Below are positions 1 through 7,988 of a DNA stretch of 32,172 bases, piece after piece; position 1 is the stretch's first letter, and each line of letters begins with the position of its first letter. The notes below the pieces were generated by a model, which had not been told where the DNA came from, made no database searches, and was given only the letters and a program-made list of their open reading frames with translations. The stretch is from Deltaproteobacteria bacterium (lineage in GTDB: Bacteria > Desulfobacterota > Desulfuromonadia > Desulfuromonadales > Geopsychrobacteraceae), in assembly GCA_013152145.1 (NCBI GenBank), contig JAADGW010000025.1, forward strand, positions 1 to 32,172, given 5' to 3'. Both the position numbers and the translations under genes were made by a program.

Positions 1-991
1 CCCTGGTTTGCGGCAGATCGGTCACATCAAACATGATCCAATCCATGCAGACCCGACCGATCAGCGGAACCATCTGCCCGTGCAGAATCCCCTTTCCGCA
101 GTTGGAGAACAGACGGTTGTAACCATCGGCATAACCGATCGGCAATACGGCAACGCGGGTTTCACGGCTCGCGTGAAAATTGTGACCGTAGGAGACACCG
201 CTGCCGGTCGGCAGGGTGCGGAGCTGGGCAATACAGCTGCGCAGGTGCATGACCGGCCGCAAATCGAGGCGCGTAGCAAAATCGGCTCCGGGCAGCCCCC
301 CGTAAAGCATGATCCCCGGCCGGGCCAGCGTTGCCTCGGGAACCTCCCAACCGGACAGACCGGCACTGTTGCTGATATGGATGTCATCCGGCACGATGCC
401 CGCGTCTTTCAGCAGCTGCTGCACCCCTCGAAATTGCTCGAGCTGCTGCACCGTCACTGCCGAATCGAGCTCATCGGCACAGGCAAAGTGCGACATCAGC
501 CCGACAACCTTCAGCCCTGACAGTCGCTGCAACTGAGGTAAAAACTCCCGCAACTGCCCGGGCAGAAAGCCGACCCGCCCCATGCCGCTATCAACTTTCA
601 GGTGGACGGCAATCCGGCGGTTGTGCCGCAAGGCAACCTCATTTAAACGGACTGCGGTTTGCGAGTCGAGCAGCACCGGCAGCAGCCGATAATCGATAAA
701 TGCCTGTTCCTGCCCGGGAAAGCAACCGCCGAGCACCAGCAGGCGATCATCAATTCCGGCGTCGCGCAGCTCCAGCGCCTCTTCGAGGGTCGCAACGGCA
801 AAATCGCTGACCCCGGCCCGGCGGAAACAATGTGTCACCGGCACCGCGCCATGTCCGTAAGCGTCAGCCTTGACAACGGTCAGCAGCCGCTGATGAGGCC
901 GACAAAAGTGCCGGGCCTGCTGCAGGTTATGTTCGAGGGCGGCCAGGTCAATTTCAGCCCAGGTCGGGCGGGATGAAAAGCTCTCGTTCAC
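1..991 (-). CDS. alr: Alanine racemase, C-terminus truncated by window edge
   Basis: Reverse-strand translation from GTG at 991 gives VNESFSSRPTWAEIDLAALEHNLQQARHFCRPHQRLLTVVKADAYGHG..., containing the PLP-lysine motif VVKADAYGHG, and continues open through ...PLIGRVCMDWIMFDVTDLP. RBS AGGAG lies upstream. Absent from the ORF track because it has no stop in the window. Confidence 0.95.
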   Translation of the reverse strand, partial: MNESFSSRPTWAEIDLAALEHNLQQARHFCRPHQRLLTVVKADAYGHGAVPVTHCFRRAGVSDFAVATLEEALELRDAGIDDRLLVLGGCFPGQEQAFIDYRLLPVLLDSQTAVRLNEVALRHNRRIAVHLKVDSGMGRVGFLPGQLREFLPQLQRLSGLKVVGLMSHFACADELDSAVTVQQLEQFRGVQQLLKDAGIVPDDIHISNSAGLSGWEVPEATLARPGIMLYGGLPGADFATRLDLRPVMHLRSCIAQLRTLPTGSGVSYGHNFHASRETRVAVLPIGYADGYNRLFSNCGKGILHGQMVPLIGRVCMDWIMFDVTDLPQTR

Positions 992-1099
992 GGAATCGCT
1001 CCTGATAAGTGGTCGACGCGGATAATCGGTCAGCACGAGACTCTATACATAATACTCCTGCAACACTCCTGTAAAGTGGCAAACCGACTGTAAAGTTAA

Positions 1100-1129
1100 T
1101 TGACACCAAGGTCTCGAGACTGTTAGGAT
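1100..1129 (+). promoter_or_regulatory. Candidate sigma70 promoter (TTGACA, 18 bp, TAGGAT) with palindrome GTCTCGAGAC (1111-1120) in the spacer
   Basis: TTGACA at 1100-1105, TAGGAT at 1124-1129, perfect 10-bp palindrome between them; oriented toward thiED. Confidence 0.45.
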
Positions 1130-1380
1130 TTTCTGTCATCTTTTACTGACAGCAGAGGTCCTCCCGTGTGCCCTGATTACGACCGGCTCAAGCGGATCAA
1201 CACGGAGCAGAAAGCCGACCGGGATGACACCCGCAACGGTTCGTGATCTGGAAAAACACACTGAAAAACCGATCGATTTCTTCTTGCAGAACCAGCCACC
1301 GGGTCGATCATGTGAGTAAAATCGACCGGTTGAATCAGCGCATCAATCCCGCCTGATTCATGAGCCTGTCTCCAGTTTTT

Positions 1381-1511
1381 GTGATGGCCTCGGGGTGCCC
1401 ACTTCAAGGGTGTCTGTCGCCTGGATGGCGACAGTCAAGCCCCATGGATGGGTTCATGCGGCCCTTGGAGTGGACAGCGCGAGGCCATCCATCGCGCTGC
1501 TGAGTAGTTAC
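1381..1511 (-). mobile_element. MITE copy B (131 bp), left terminus carries a 13-nt deletion; reverse orientation relative to copy A
   Basis: Near-identical to the reverse complement of 7739-7881. Flanked by direct repeats CAGTTTTT at 1373-1380 and 1512-1519. Right end is GCTGAGTAGTTAC. Confidence 0.85.
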
Positions 1512-1548
1512 CAGTTTTTTTTACTTCCTTTTGCATGGGGGATTGCCG

Positions 1549-2979
1549 ATGCTCTCCGGACTTTACCTGATCACCGACGACAACCAGGACGGAAAATTGC
1601 TGCAGAAAGTCGAAGCAGCACTGACCGGTGGTACCCGGGTCGTCCAGTACCGGGCGAAAAACAGCCGACCGGATGAACGCCGCAAAATGGCGCAGGATTT
1701 ACGTGATCTCTGCAGTCGCCACGCCGCCTTGCTGATCATCAACGATCTGCCGGAGCTGGCCCGCGATATTGATGCCGACGGCGTTCATCTGGGGCAGGGC
1801 GATATGCCGGCGGTGCAGGCCCGGCAACTGCTCGGCGGCGGTAAAATCATCGGTATTTCCACCCACAGCGTTGAAGAAGCCCTCAAGGCGGAAGCGCAGG
1901 GTGCCGATTATATCGCCATCGGCAGTATTTTCGCGACGGACAGCAAAGAGGACACCACCCAGGTCGGCATCGACACCCTGCGCAACGTACGTAAAGCGGT
2001 ACGGGTCCCGCTGGTGGCGATCGGCGGCATCACCCCGGAAGGCGCCTATGAGACTCTGGACGCCGGGGCCGACGCGGTCGCCGTACTCTCCGGGATCATG
2101 GCGGATGCCGACCCGGCCCGGGCAGCCAAAGAATATTCGCTGCTGTTCAACCGCAACAAACCGAACCCGAACGGTCGGGTGCTGACCATCGCCGGTTCCG
2201 ATTCCGGTGGTGGCGCCGGAATTCAGGCCGACATCAAAACCATCAGCCTGCTCGGCAGCTATGCCAGCAGCACCCTGACCGCCCTGACCGCCCAGAACAC
2301 TCTCGGGGTCACGGAAACCTACCAGGTGCACACCGATTTCGTGCTCAAACAACTCAACACCATCCTTGATGATATCGGCACCGACACGGTCAAAACCGGC
2401 ATGCTCAGCTGGGGCGGCATCGTCACCCGGGTCGCCAAAGTCATCGCCGACCGTTCCCTGCTGGCGGTTGTTGATCCGGTCATGATCGCCAAGGGCGGCG
2501 AGTCGCTGCTGGACAAAGAAGCCCATGAAAGCCTGATTTCCCGCCTGTTGCCGGAATCTTACTTACTGACTCCCAACCTGCCGGAAGTCGCGGCGCTGAC
2601 CGGAATCGAACCGCGTTCGGTCGAAGAAATGGTCGATGCCGGTCGCAGCCTGCAGGAACTGGGCGCCCGTAACCTGCTCATCAAGGGGGGACACCTCGCC
2701 GGCGACGCAACCGACATTCTGCTGCTCGGCAGCGCGGAATACCGTTTCAGCTCGCCCCGTTTTGACACCGTCAACACCCACGGTACCGGTTGTACCCTGT
2801 CTGCCGCCATCGCCACTTTCCTGGCGCAGGGCTACCCGCTGCGCTACGCCGTGGAACGAGCCAAACGCTTTGTCAGCCTGGCGATCGAACATTCTGTTCA
2901 GCTCGGTCGCGGCCATGGCCCGGTCAATCATTTCCAGGCGGCAATGCAGCTCTTGCATGAAGGGGCCCCGGTAGACTAA
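1549..2979 (+). CDS. thiED: Bifunctional thiamine-phosphate synthase / hydroxymethylpyrimidine (phosphate) kinase (ThiE-ThiD fusion)
   Basis: N-terminal half MLSGLYLITDDNQDG...VQYRAKN...GVHLGQGDMP...VAIGGI is ThiE-like; after linker NRNKPNPNG the C-terminal half VLTIAGSDSGGGAGIQADIKT...NTHGTGCTLSAAIA is ThiD-like. ATG at 1549 is preferred over 1531 because it starts the ThiE homology. Confidence 0.95.
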   Translation: MLSGLYLITDDNQDGKLLQKVEAALTGGTRVVQYRAKNSRPDERRKMAQDLRDLCSRHAALLIINDLPELARDIDADGVHLGQGDMPAVQARQLLGGGKIIGISTHSVEEALKAEAQGADYIAIGSIFATDSKEDTTQVGIDTLRNVRKAVRVPLVAIGGITPEGAYETLDAGADAVAVLSGIMADADPARAAKEYSLLFNRNKPNPNGRVLTIAGSDSGGGAGIQADIKTISLLGSYASSTLTALTAQNTLGVTETYQVHTDFVLKQLNTILDDIGTDTVKTGMLSWGGIVTRVAKVIADRSLLAVVDPVMIAKGGESLLDKEAHESLISRLLPESYLLTPNLPEVAALTGIEPRSVEEMVDAGRSLQELGARNLLIKGGHLAGDATDILLLGSAEYRFSSPRFDTVNTHGTGCTLSAAIATFLAQGYPLRYAVERAKRFVSLAIEHSVQLGRGHGPVNHFQAAMQLLHEGAPVD

Positions 2980-3012
2980 ACTAGCCGCAACTCTCGTAGA
3001 CAACGTTCACCC

Positions 3013-3050
3013 GCAGCGCTGCCACCGCCAAGTGGCAAGCGCTGCTTTTC
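3013..3050 (+). terminator. Strong intercistronic hairpin followed by T-rich tract (terminator/attenuator-like) between thiED and thiC
   Basis: GCAGCGCTGCCAC-CGCCAA-GTGGC-A-AGCGCTGC followed by TTTTCACTTTT. Confidence 0.55.
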
Positions 3051-3069
3051 ACTTTTGAGGATATTCAGA

Positions 3070-4374
3070 ATGACCCAGTTGGAGATGGCCCGTCAGGGAC
3101 AAATCAGTGATCTGGTACAGCAGGCAGCCGCTGCGGAAAATATCGACGCAGACATTCTGCGGCAGAAAATCGCCGCAGGAACAGCTGTTATCTGCCGCAA
3201 TACCAAACATACCAATGCCCCGCCGCTGGCGGTCGGCGAAGGTCTGCGGACGAAAACCAACGCCAATCTCGGCACCAGCTCGGATGATACCAGTATCGAC
3301 AAAGAGCTGGAAAAAGCCCAGGTCGCCATCGCGGCCGGCGCCGATGCGATCATGGATCTGTCGACCGGCGGCCCGATCGATGAAATACGCGCCACCATCG
3401 CCTCACAGACCAATATCTGCCTCGGCAGCGTCCCCCTTTATCAGGCCGCCTGTGATGCCGTGCTGAAGCAGGGCAAGCCGATCGTCGACATGACGGTCGA
3501 AGATATCTTCGCCGGGGTCAAAAAACACCTCGAAGACGGTGTCGATTTCATCACCGTCCACTGCGGGGTGACCCTCGAAACCGTCGAGCGGATGGAAAAA
3601 GAGGGTCGGATCATGGAAGTAGTCTCGCGCGGCGGTTCCTTTACCGTCGAGTGGATGCTCTACAACAAGGCCCAGAACCCGCTCTACGAATTCTATGACC
3701 GATTGCTGGAGATCGTCCGCCCCTACGATGCGGTGCTCTCCCTCGGTGACGGCTTCCGCCCCGGCTGCCTGGCCGACGCCACCGACCGGGCTCAGATTCA
3801 TGAACTGCTGCTGCTCGGTGAACTGACCCAGCGTGCCCAGGATGCCGGTATCCAGGTGATGATCGAAGGCCCCGGCCATGTCCCGCTGAACCAGATCGAA
3901 GCCAACATCAAACTGCAGAAGCGGCTCTGCCATGGCGCGCCCTTCTACGTCCTCGGTCCGCTGGTGACCGACATCGCTCCCGGCTATGATCACATCACCT
4001 CGGCCATCGGCGGGACAGTTGCTGCGGCTGCCGGGGCCGACTTCCTCTGTTACGTGACTCCCAGTGAGCATTTACGGCTACCGACGGTTGAAGATGTCCA
4101 CGAGGGCGTGATGGCGGTACGGATCGCGGCCCATGCTGCCGACATCGTCAAAGGTGTGCCCGGGGCCATCGAAAAAGACAACGCCATGGCCCGCTGCCGC
4201 AAAAATCTCGATTGGGAAGGTCAGTTCGAGCTGGCGATCGATCCGGCAAAAGCCCGCCGCCTGCGGGCCGAATCGGGTGTCGACGAGGAGCATGGTGCCT
4301 GCACCATGTGTGGTGCCCTCTGTGCCTATAAAGTCATGAATGAACGGGGCGATAAAAAAGCAGTTGTCGGCTAA
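3070..4374 (+). CDS. thiC: Phosphomethylpyrimidine synthase ThiC, short form
   Basis: MTQLEMARQGQISDLVQQAAAAENIDADILRQKIAAGTAVICRNTKHTN...IMDLSTGGPIDEIR...MIEGPGHVPLNQIEANI...C-terminal CTMCGALCAYK cysteine cluster; directly follows thiED. Confidence 0.9.
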   Translation: MTQLEMARQGQISDLVQQAAAAENIDADILRQKIAAGTAVICRNTKHTNAPPLAVGEGLRTKTNANLGTSSDDTSIDKELEKAQVAIAAGADAIMDLSTGGPIDEIRATIASQTNICLGSVPLYQAACDAVLKQGKPIVDMTVEDIFAGVKKHLEDGVDFITVHCGVTLETVERMEKEGRIMEVVSRGGSFTVEWMLYNKAQNPLYEFYDRLLEIVRPYDAVLSLGDGFRPGCLADATDRAQIHELLLLGELTQRAQDAGIQVMIEGPGHVPLNQIEANIKLQKRLCHGAPFYVLGPLVTDIAPGYDHITSAIGGTVAAAAGADFLCYVTPSEHLRLPTVEDVHEGVMAVRIAAHAADIVKGVPGAIEKDNAMARCRKNLDWEGQFELAIDPAKARRLRAESGVDEEHGACTMCGALCAYKVMNERGDKKAVVG

Positions 4375-4392
4375 TTCAAACAACCCTATAAT
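4364..4392 (+). promoter_or_regulatory. Candidate sigma70 promoter of speD
   Basis: TTGTCG (4364-4369), 17-bp spacer, TATAAT (4387-4392); the -35 overlaps the end of thiC. Confidence 0.5.
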
Positions 4393-4425
4393 CGGCCGTT
4401 TTCTTCTGTCTGAAAATCAATGCCA

Positions 4426-4451
4426 TCGGTACCGGGACTGCCCGGTACCGA
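4426..4451 (+). promoter_or_regulatory. Perfect hairpin in the speD 5' leader
   Basis: TCGGTACCGGG-ACTG-CCCGGTACCGA, 11-bp arms and 4-nt loop, just upstream of RBS AGGAG and the speD ATG (4471). Confidence 0.7.
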
Positions 4452-4470
4452 ACTCAGGAGATCGCTGCCA

Positions 4471-5259
4471 ATGTGTGCCAGAAAACTTACCCGCCCCCGG
4501 CGCAGACCCAAAATCAAGTTGCGCGGTTTCAACAATCTGACCAAAAGTCTGTCCTTCAATATCTACGACATCTGTTACGCTAAACGGCCTGAAGCACGTA
4601 AGGAGTATCTGGAATATATCGACGAAGAATATAATGCCGATCGGCTGACCCGGATTCTCACTGAAGTCACCGAGCTGATCGGCGCTAATATCCTCAATAT
4701 TTCCAGCCAGGATTATGATCCGATGGGTGCCTCGGTGACTATTCTGATCGCAGAAGAGCCCATCGAAGCGAAACCGGAGCAAGTTCTTGCCCACCTTGAC
4801 AAGAGCCATCTCTGCATCCACACTTACCCGGAAACCGATAATAAATCGGGGATCTCCACCTTCCGGGTTGATGTTGACATCGCCACCTGTGGTAAAATCA
4901 GTCCACTGAAAACGCTCAACCATCTGATCGACTCGTTTGAGTCGGACATCGTCCTGCTCGATTACAAGGTGCGGGGCTTCACCCGCGACATCAGAGGGGA
5001 AAAGCATTACATCGACCACCGGATTCACAGTATCCAGCAGTACATCCGCAAAAGTATTCGTGAACTGTACCAGTGTGTCGATATCAACATCTTTCAGGAG
5101 AACCTGTTCCACACGAAAATGTTGCTGAAAGATTTCAAGCTCAAAAACTACCTGTTTTCAACAACCTTTGAAGACCTTGCGGCGAGCGAGCGGGACATTA
5201 TCAAGAGAAAGCTCAAGCAGGAAATGACCGAAATCTTCTATTCGAAAAATATTTACTGA
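4471..5259 (+). CDS. speD: S-adenosylmethionine decarboxylase proenzyme
   Basis: [37 protein letters not shown]...[77 protein letters not shown] matches the enterobacterial-type SpeD pattern (KSH pyruvoyl site). Confidence 0.95.
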   Translation: MCARKLTRPRRRPKIKLRGFNNLTKSLSFNIYDICYAKRPEARKEYLEYIDEEYNADRLTRILTEVTELIGANILNISSQDYDPMGASVTILIAEEPIEAKPEQVLAHLDKSHLCIHTYPETDNKSGISTFRVDVDIATCGKISPLKTLNHLIDSFESDIVLLDYKVRGFTRDIRGEKHYIDHRIHSIQQYIRKSIRELYQCVDINIFQENLFHTKMLLKDFKLKNYLFSTTFEDLAASERDIIKRKLKQEMTEIFYSKNIY

Positions 5260-5275
5260 TGTATAAGGGGATTCG

Positions 5276-6499
5276 ATGCACAAACAACTCTTCGCGCTGC
5301 TGGCGCTGCTGTTCCTGATGACCGCCTGTGCCCCCGGAAATAAATACCTCGGCAACCCGGAAGCCCCCTACCCGCCGGCACATGAACCGCGAGTCGGTGA
5401 TATCCTGCATCTGCCGACCGGTATCTACGTTGATCAACAGACCCTGTTCGACCAGGCCAGTCGCGTGCAGGCCGTTTTTGTCGGTGAAACCCACGACAAC
5501 CCGGCCTCACATCGACTGCAACTCGATATTTTACGGGCTCTCGTTCAACGCAATCCGGGTAAAGTCACCTTGGCAATGGAGATGTTCACCCCCGCGCAGC
5601 AGCCGGTGCTGGACCTCTGGGTTGCCGGAAAACTGAGCGAAAAAGAGTTTCTCAAAAAGGTCGGCTGGTTCAAAAACTGGCGAATGAATTTCGCCCTCTA
5701 CCGTGACTTGCTGACCTTCTGCCGCGACCACAAGGTCCCGGTCCTGGCGCTGAACGCCGACAAAGCACTGGAAAAGAAAGTCGGCCGGATGCCGTTTGCG
5801 AAACTGAGTGCTGAAGATCAGGCGCAACTTCCGGAGATGGATCTCAACGACCCCTACCAGCGAGCGATGGTCAAGGCGGTCTTCAGCGGTCACAAAATGG
5901 GCAAAGCGGTACTCGACGGTTTTCAGCGGGTGCAGACGTTGTGGGATGAAACCATGGCGCAGAACCTCGCTGATTATCTGCGCAGCGTCGACAAAAAGCA
6001 TCAAGTGGTGGTGGTCGCTGGCGGCAATCATGTCCGTTACGGCTTCGGCATCCCGCGCCGGGTTTTCCGCCGGATTCCGGTCAGCTACCTGCTGATCGGC
6101 TCACAGGAGCTGGAGATCGGCCCCGACAAACAGGATCGGCTGATGAATATCAGCAAGCCGGACTACCCGATGCCGCCGTATCATTTCGTGACCTACACCA
6201 AATATGAAGACCTGCCGAATCCGGGCGTCAAACTCGGCATCATGCTTGATGAGGGGGACGGTGGGCTGGTGGTCAAAGGCGTTGTTCCGGAATCGGTGGC
6301 CGAAAAAGCGGGAATTCGCAAAGATGATCTGCTGACGCGAATGGATGATATCGAGCTGCGTGAGCCGTTCGATCTGATCTACGAGCTCAACAAGTTGTCT
6401 GTCGGGGCAAAGATCACCCTGACCCTGAACCGTGACGGGAAAATCCTGACGCTGCCGGTCGAATTCAGCGAAGCCAAACCGCAACACCGAAAACAATAG
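5276..6499 (+). CDS. ChaN/DUF399-family lipoprotein with C-terminal PDZ domain
   Basis: Lipobox LFLMTAC; VFVGETHDNPASHRLQLDILRAL and VVVVAGGNHVRYGFGIPRR typical of the ChaN/Tiki-like family; PDZ-like GLVVKGVVPESVAEKAGIRKDDLLTRMDDIEL. Confidence 0.85.
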   Translation: MHKQLFALLALLFLMTACAPGNKYLGNPEAPYPPAHEPRVGDILHLPTGIYVDQQTLFDQASRVQAVFVGETHDNPASHRLQLDILRALVQRNPGKVTLAMEMFTPAQQPVLDLWVAGKLSEKEFLKKVGWFKNWRMNFALYRDLLTFCRDHKVPVLALNADKALEKKVGRMPFAKLSAEDQAQLPEMDLNDPYQRAMVKAVFSGHKMGKAVLDGFQRVQTLWDETMAQNLADYLRSVDKKHQVVVVAGGNHVRYGFGIPRRVFRRIPVSYLLIGSQELEIGPDKQDRLMNISKPDYPMPPYHFVTYTKYEDLPNPGVKLGIMLDEGDGGLVVKGVVPESVAEKAGIRKDDLLTRMDDIELREPFDLIYELNKLSVGAKITLTLNRDGKILTLPVEFSEAKPQHRKQ

Positions 6500-6531
6500 A
6501 AACGAACCGGGACATCACCGGTCAACGGAAT

Positions 6532-6582
6532 CTGACAGAAAAGGGCCACGGCGATTATTGCCGTGGCCCCCTTTTCTGTCAG
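6532..6582. terminator. Bidirectional rho-independent terminator between ChaN-like gene and fba
   Basis: CTGACAGAAAAGGGCCACGGC-GATTATT-GCCGTGGCCCCCTTTTCTGTCAG between convergent genes. Confidence 0.9.
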
Positions 6583-6597
6583 ATATGCAACCTTCGG

Positions 6598-7578
6598 CTA
6601 CGCTTTTCCGGCGCTGCCGAGAACCGCCTCGTTCTTATGCTTGACCAGACGGATCAGTTCTTTGCGGGCCTCTCCGAGGTATTTACGCGGGTCGAACTCG
6701 CCTGGATTAGTCGCCAGATATTCGCGAACTTTAGCGGTCACCGCCAGCCGCCCGTCGGAATCGATATTGATTTTACAGACCGCGCTGGCCGCCGCCTTGC
6801 GCAGTTGATCTTCCGGGACACCGACGGCGCCATCCATTTTGCCGCCGTATTGATTGATCAGCGCGACATATTCGGGGATGACGCTGGACGCGCCGTGCAG
6901 GACAATCGGGAAACCGGGGATCCGTTTTTGACATTCTTCGAGAATATCAAACCGTAGCGGCGGCACCGACTCTCCCTCTTTCAGTTTGAACTTGTAAGCG
7001 CCGTGGCTGGTACCGATGGAAATCGCCAGGGAATCCACGCCGGTTTTTTTGACGAAATCCTCAACCTCATCCGGTTGAGTGTAGGTCGATTTTTCTGCCG
7101 ACACCTCATCCTCGATCCCGGCCAGCACGCCGAGTTCACCCTCAACCGTCACGTCGTGGGCGTGAGCATATTCGACCACCTGCCGGGTCAGGGCAATATT
7201 TTCGTCATAAGGCAGGTGTGAGCCGTCGATCATGACCGACGAAAATCCGGAATCGATACAACTTTTACAGAGTTCGAAAGAGTCGCCGTGGTCCAGGTGC
7301 AGAACCACCGGGATAGCAGAATCCATCTCCCGGGCCATGGCCACCGCCCCCATTGCCATGTAGCGCAGCATGGTTTCATTGGCGTAACTGCGCGCGCCTT
7401 TACTGACCTGAATGATCACCGGCGAAGCCGTTTCGGCACACGCCATGATAATTGCTTGTAACTGTTCAAGATTATTAAAATTGTAAGCAGGAATAGCGTA
7501 GCCACCATCGACTGCTTTGCGGAACAGTTCCCGCGAATTCACCAGGCCCAGATCCTTGTAACTGACAGTATCGCCCAT
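6598..7578 (-). CDS. fba: Class II fructose-1,6-bisphosphate aldolase
   Basis: MGDTVSYKDLGLVNSRELFRKAVDGGYAIPAYNFNNLEQLQAII...VVLHLDHGDSFELCKSCIDSGFSSVMIDGSHLPYDENI...VEGELGVLAGIEDEV...VLHGASSVIPEY. Confidence 0.95.
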   Translation of the reverse strand: MGDTVSYKDLGLVNSRELFRKAVDGGYAIPAYNFNNLEQLQAIIMACAETASPVIIQVSKGARSYANETMLRYMAMGAVAMAREMDSAIPVVLHLDHGDSFELCKSCIDSGFSSVMIDGSHLPYDENIALTRQVVEYAHAHDVTVEGELGVLAGIEDEVSAEKSTYTQPDEVEDFVKKTGVDSLAISIGTSHGAYKFKLKEGESVPPLRFDILEECQKRIPGFPIVLHGASSVIPEYVALINQYGGKMDGAVGVPEDQLRKAAASAVCKINIDSDGRLAVTAKVREYLATNPGEFDPRKYLGEARKELIRLVKHKNEAVLGSAGKA

Positions 7579-7738
7579 CGGCTTGAAACCTCCTCAGAAG
7601 TGTGGATGAAATCGATTTAAAAATGACTCTGCGGCGGCTCAATCAAACCACCTGGGCTATTATTACAACCGATCAACCGATTGTCCAGCCACAGAGGGAG
7701 ATGTCACTCATTTTCTTCCTCCGATCCCTTATAGAGAG

Positions 7739-7881
7739 GTAACTATTCAGCAGCGCGATGGATGACCTCGCGCTACCCACTCCAAGGGCCGCATGAACCC
7801 ATCCATGGGGCTTGACTGTCGCCATCCAGGCGACAGCACCCTTGAAGTGGGCACCCCGAGGCCATCCGGCTGAATAGTTAC
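7739..7881 (+). mobile_element. MITE copy A (143 bp, intact reference copy)
   Basis: Perfect 13-bp termini GTAACTATTCAGC/GCTGAATAGTTAC, flanked by perfect 8-bp direct repeats ATAGAGAG at 7731-7738 and 7882-7889. Internal hairpin CTGTCGCC-ATCCA-GGCGACAG. No ORF that could encode a transposase. Confidence 0.9.
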
Positions 7882-7889
7882 ATAGAGAG

Positions 7890-7918
7890 TTGCATTAGCC
7901 CGTAACTTCGATTAGAAT
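7890..7918 (+). promoter_or_regulatory. Candidate sigma70 promoter of the GAPDH gene
   Basis: TTGCAT (7890-7895), 17-bp spacer, TAGAAT (7913-7918), directly adjacent to the right target-site repeat of MITE copy A. Confidence 0.55.
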
Positions 7919-7988
7919 TTGCGCGCTTTTTAGATGGGGCACATCGCCTCCTGGATTTTTTAACTCTGCAGCGAAAGGTTCGGCTGAC

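Noticed and set aside
8-520. 170-aa plus-strand ORF and overlapping short ORFs (61-387 minus, 162-350 minus, 309-536 plus, 659-976 plus)
   Set aside because: Shadow frames of alanine racemase on the minus strand, whose continuous homologous frame is open to the window edge.
1053-1096. Duplicated words ACTCCTG (x2) and CTGTAAAGT (x2, 19 bp apart) upstream of alr
   Set aside because: Could be a regulator site but short, AT-rich and without comparative support; too weak to report as a feature.
954-1139. 61-aa minus ORF MTENPNSLETLVS...
   Set aside because: Different frame from alr; covers the alr leader and RBS; composition not protein-like.
1177-1407. 76-aa minus ORF MKWAPRGHHKNWRQ...
   Set aside because: Its N-terminus derives from the MITE end and no recognisable domain is present; cannot be supported as a gene.
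1699-2526. 275-aa minus ORF opposite thiED
   Set aside because: Long antisense ORF typical of GC-rich genes; the plus strand encodes clear ThiE/ThiD motifs.
3403-4071. 222-aa minus ORF opposite thiC
   Set aside because: Antisense shadow of a strongly recognisable ThiC gene.
4417-5112. 231-aa minus ORF opposite speD
   Set aside because: Antisense shadow of SpeD.
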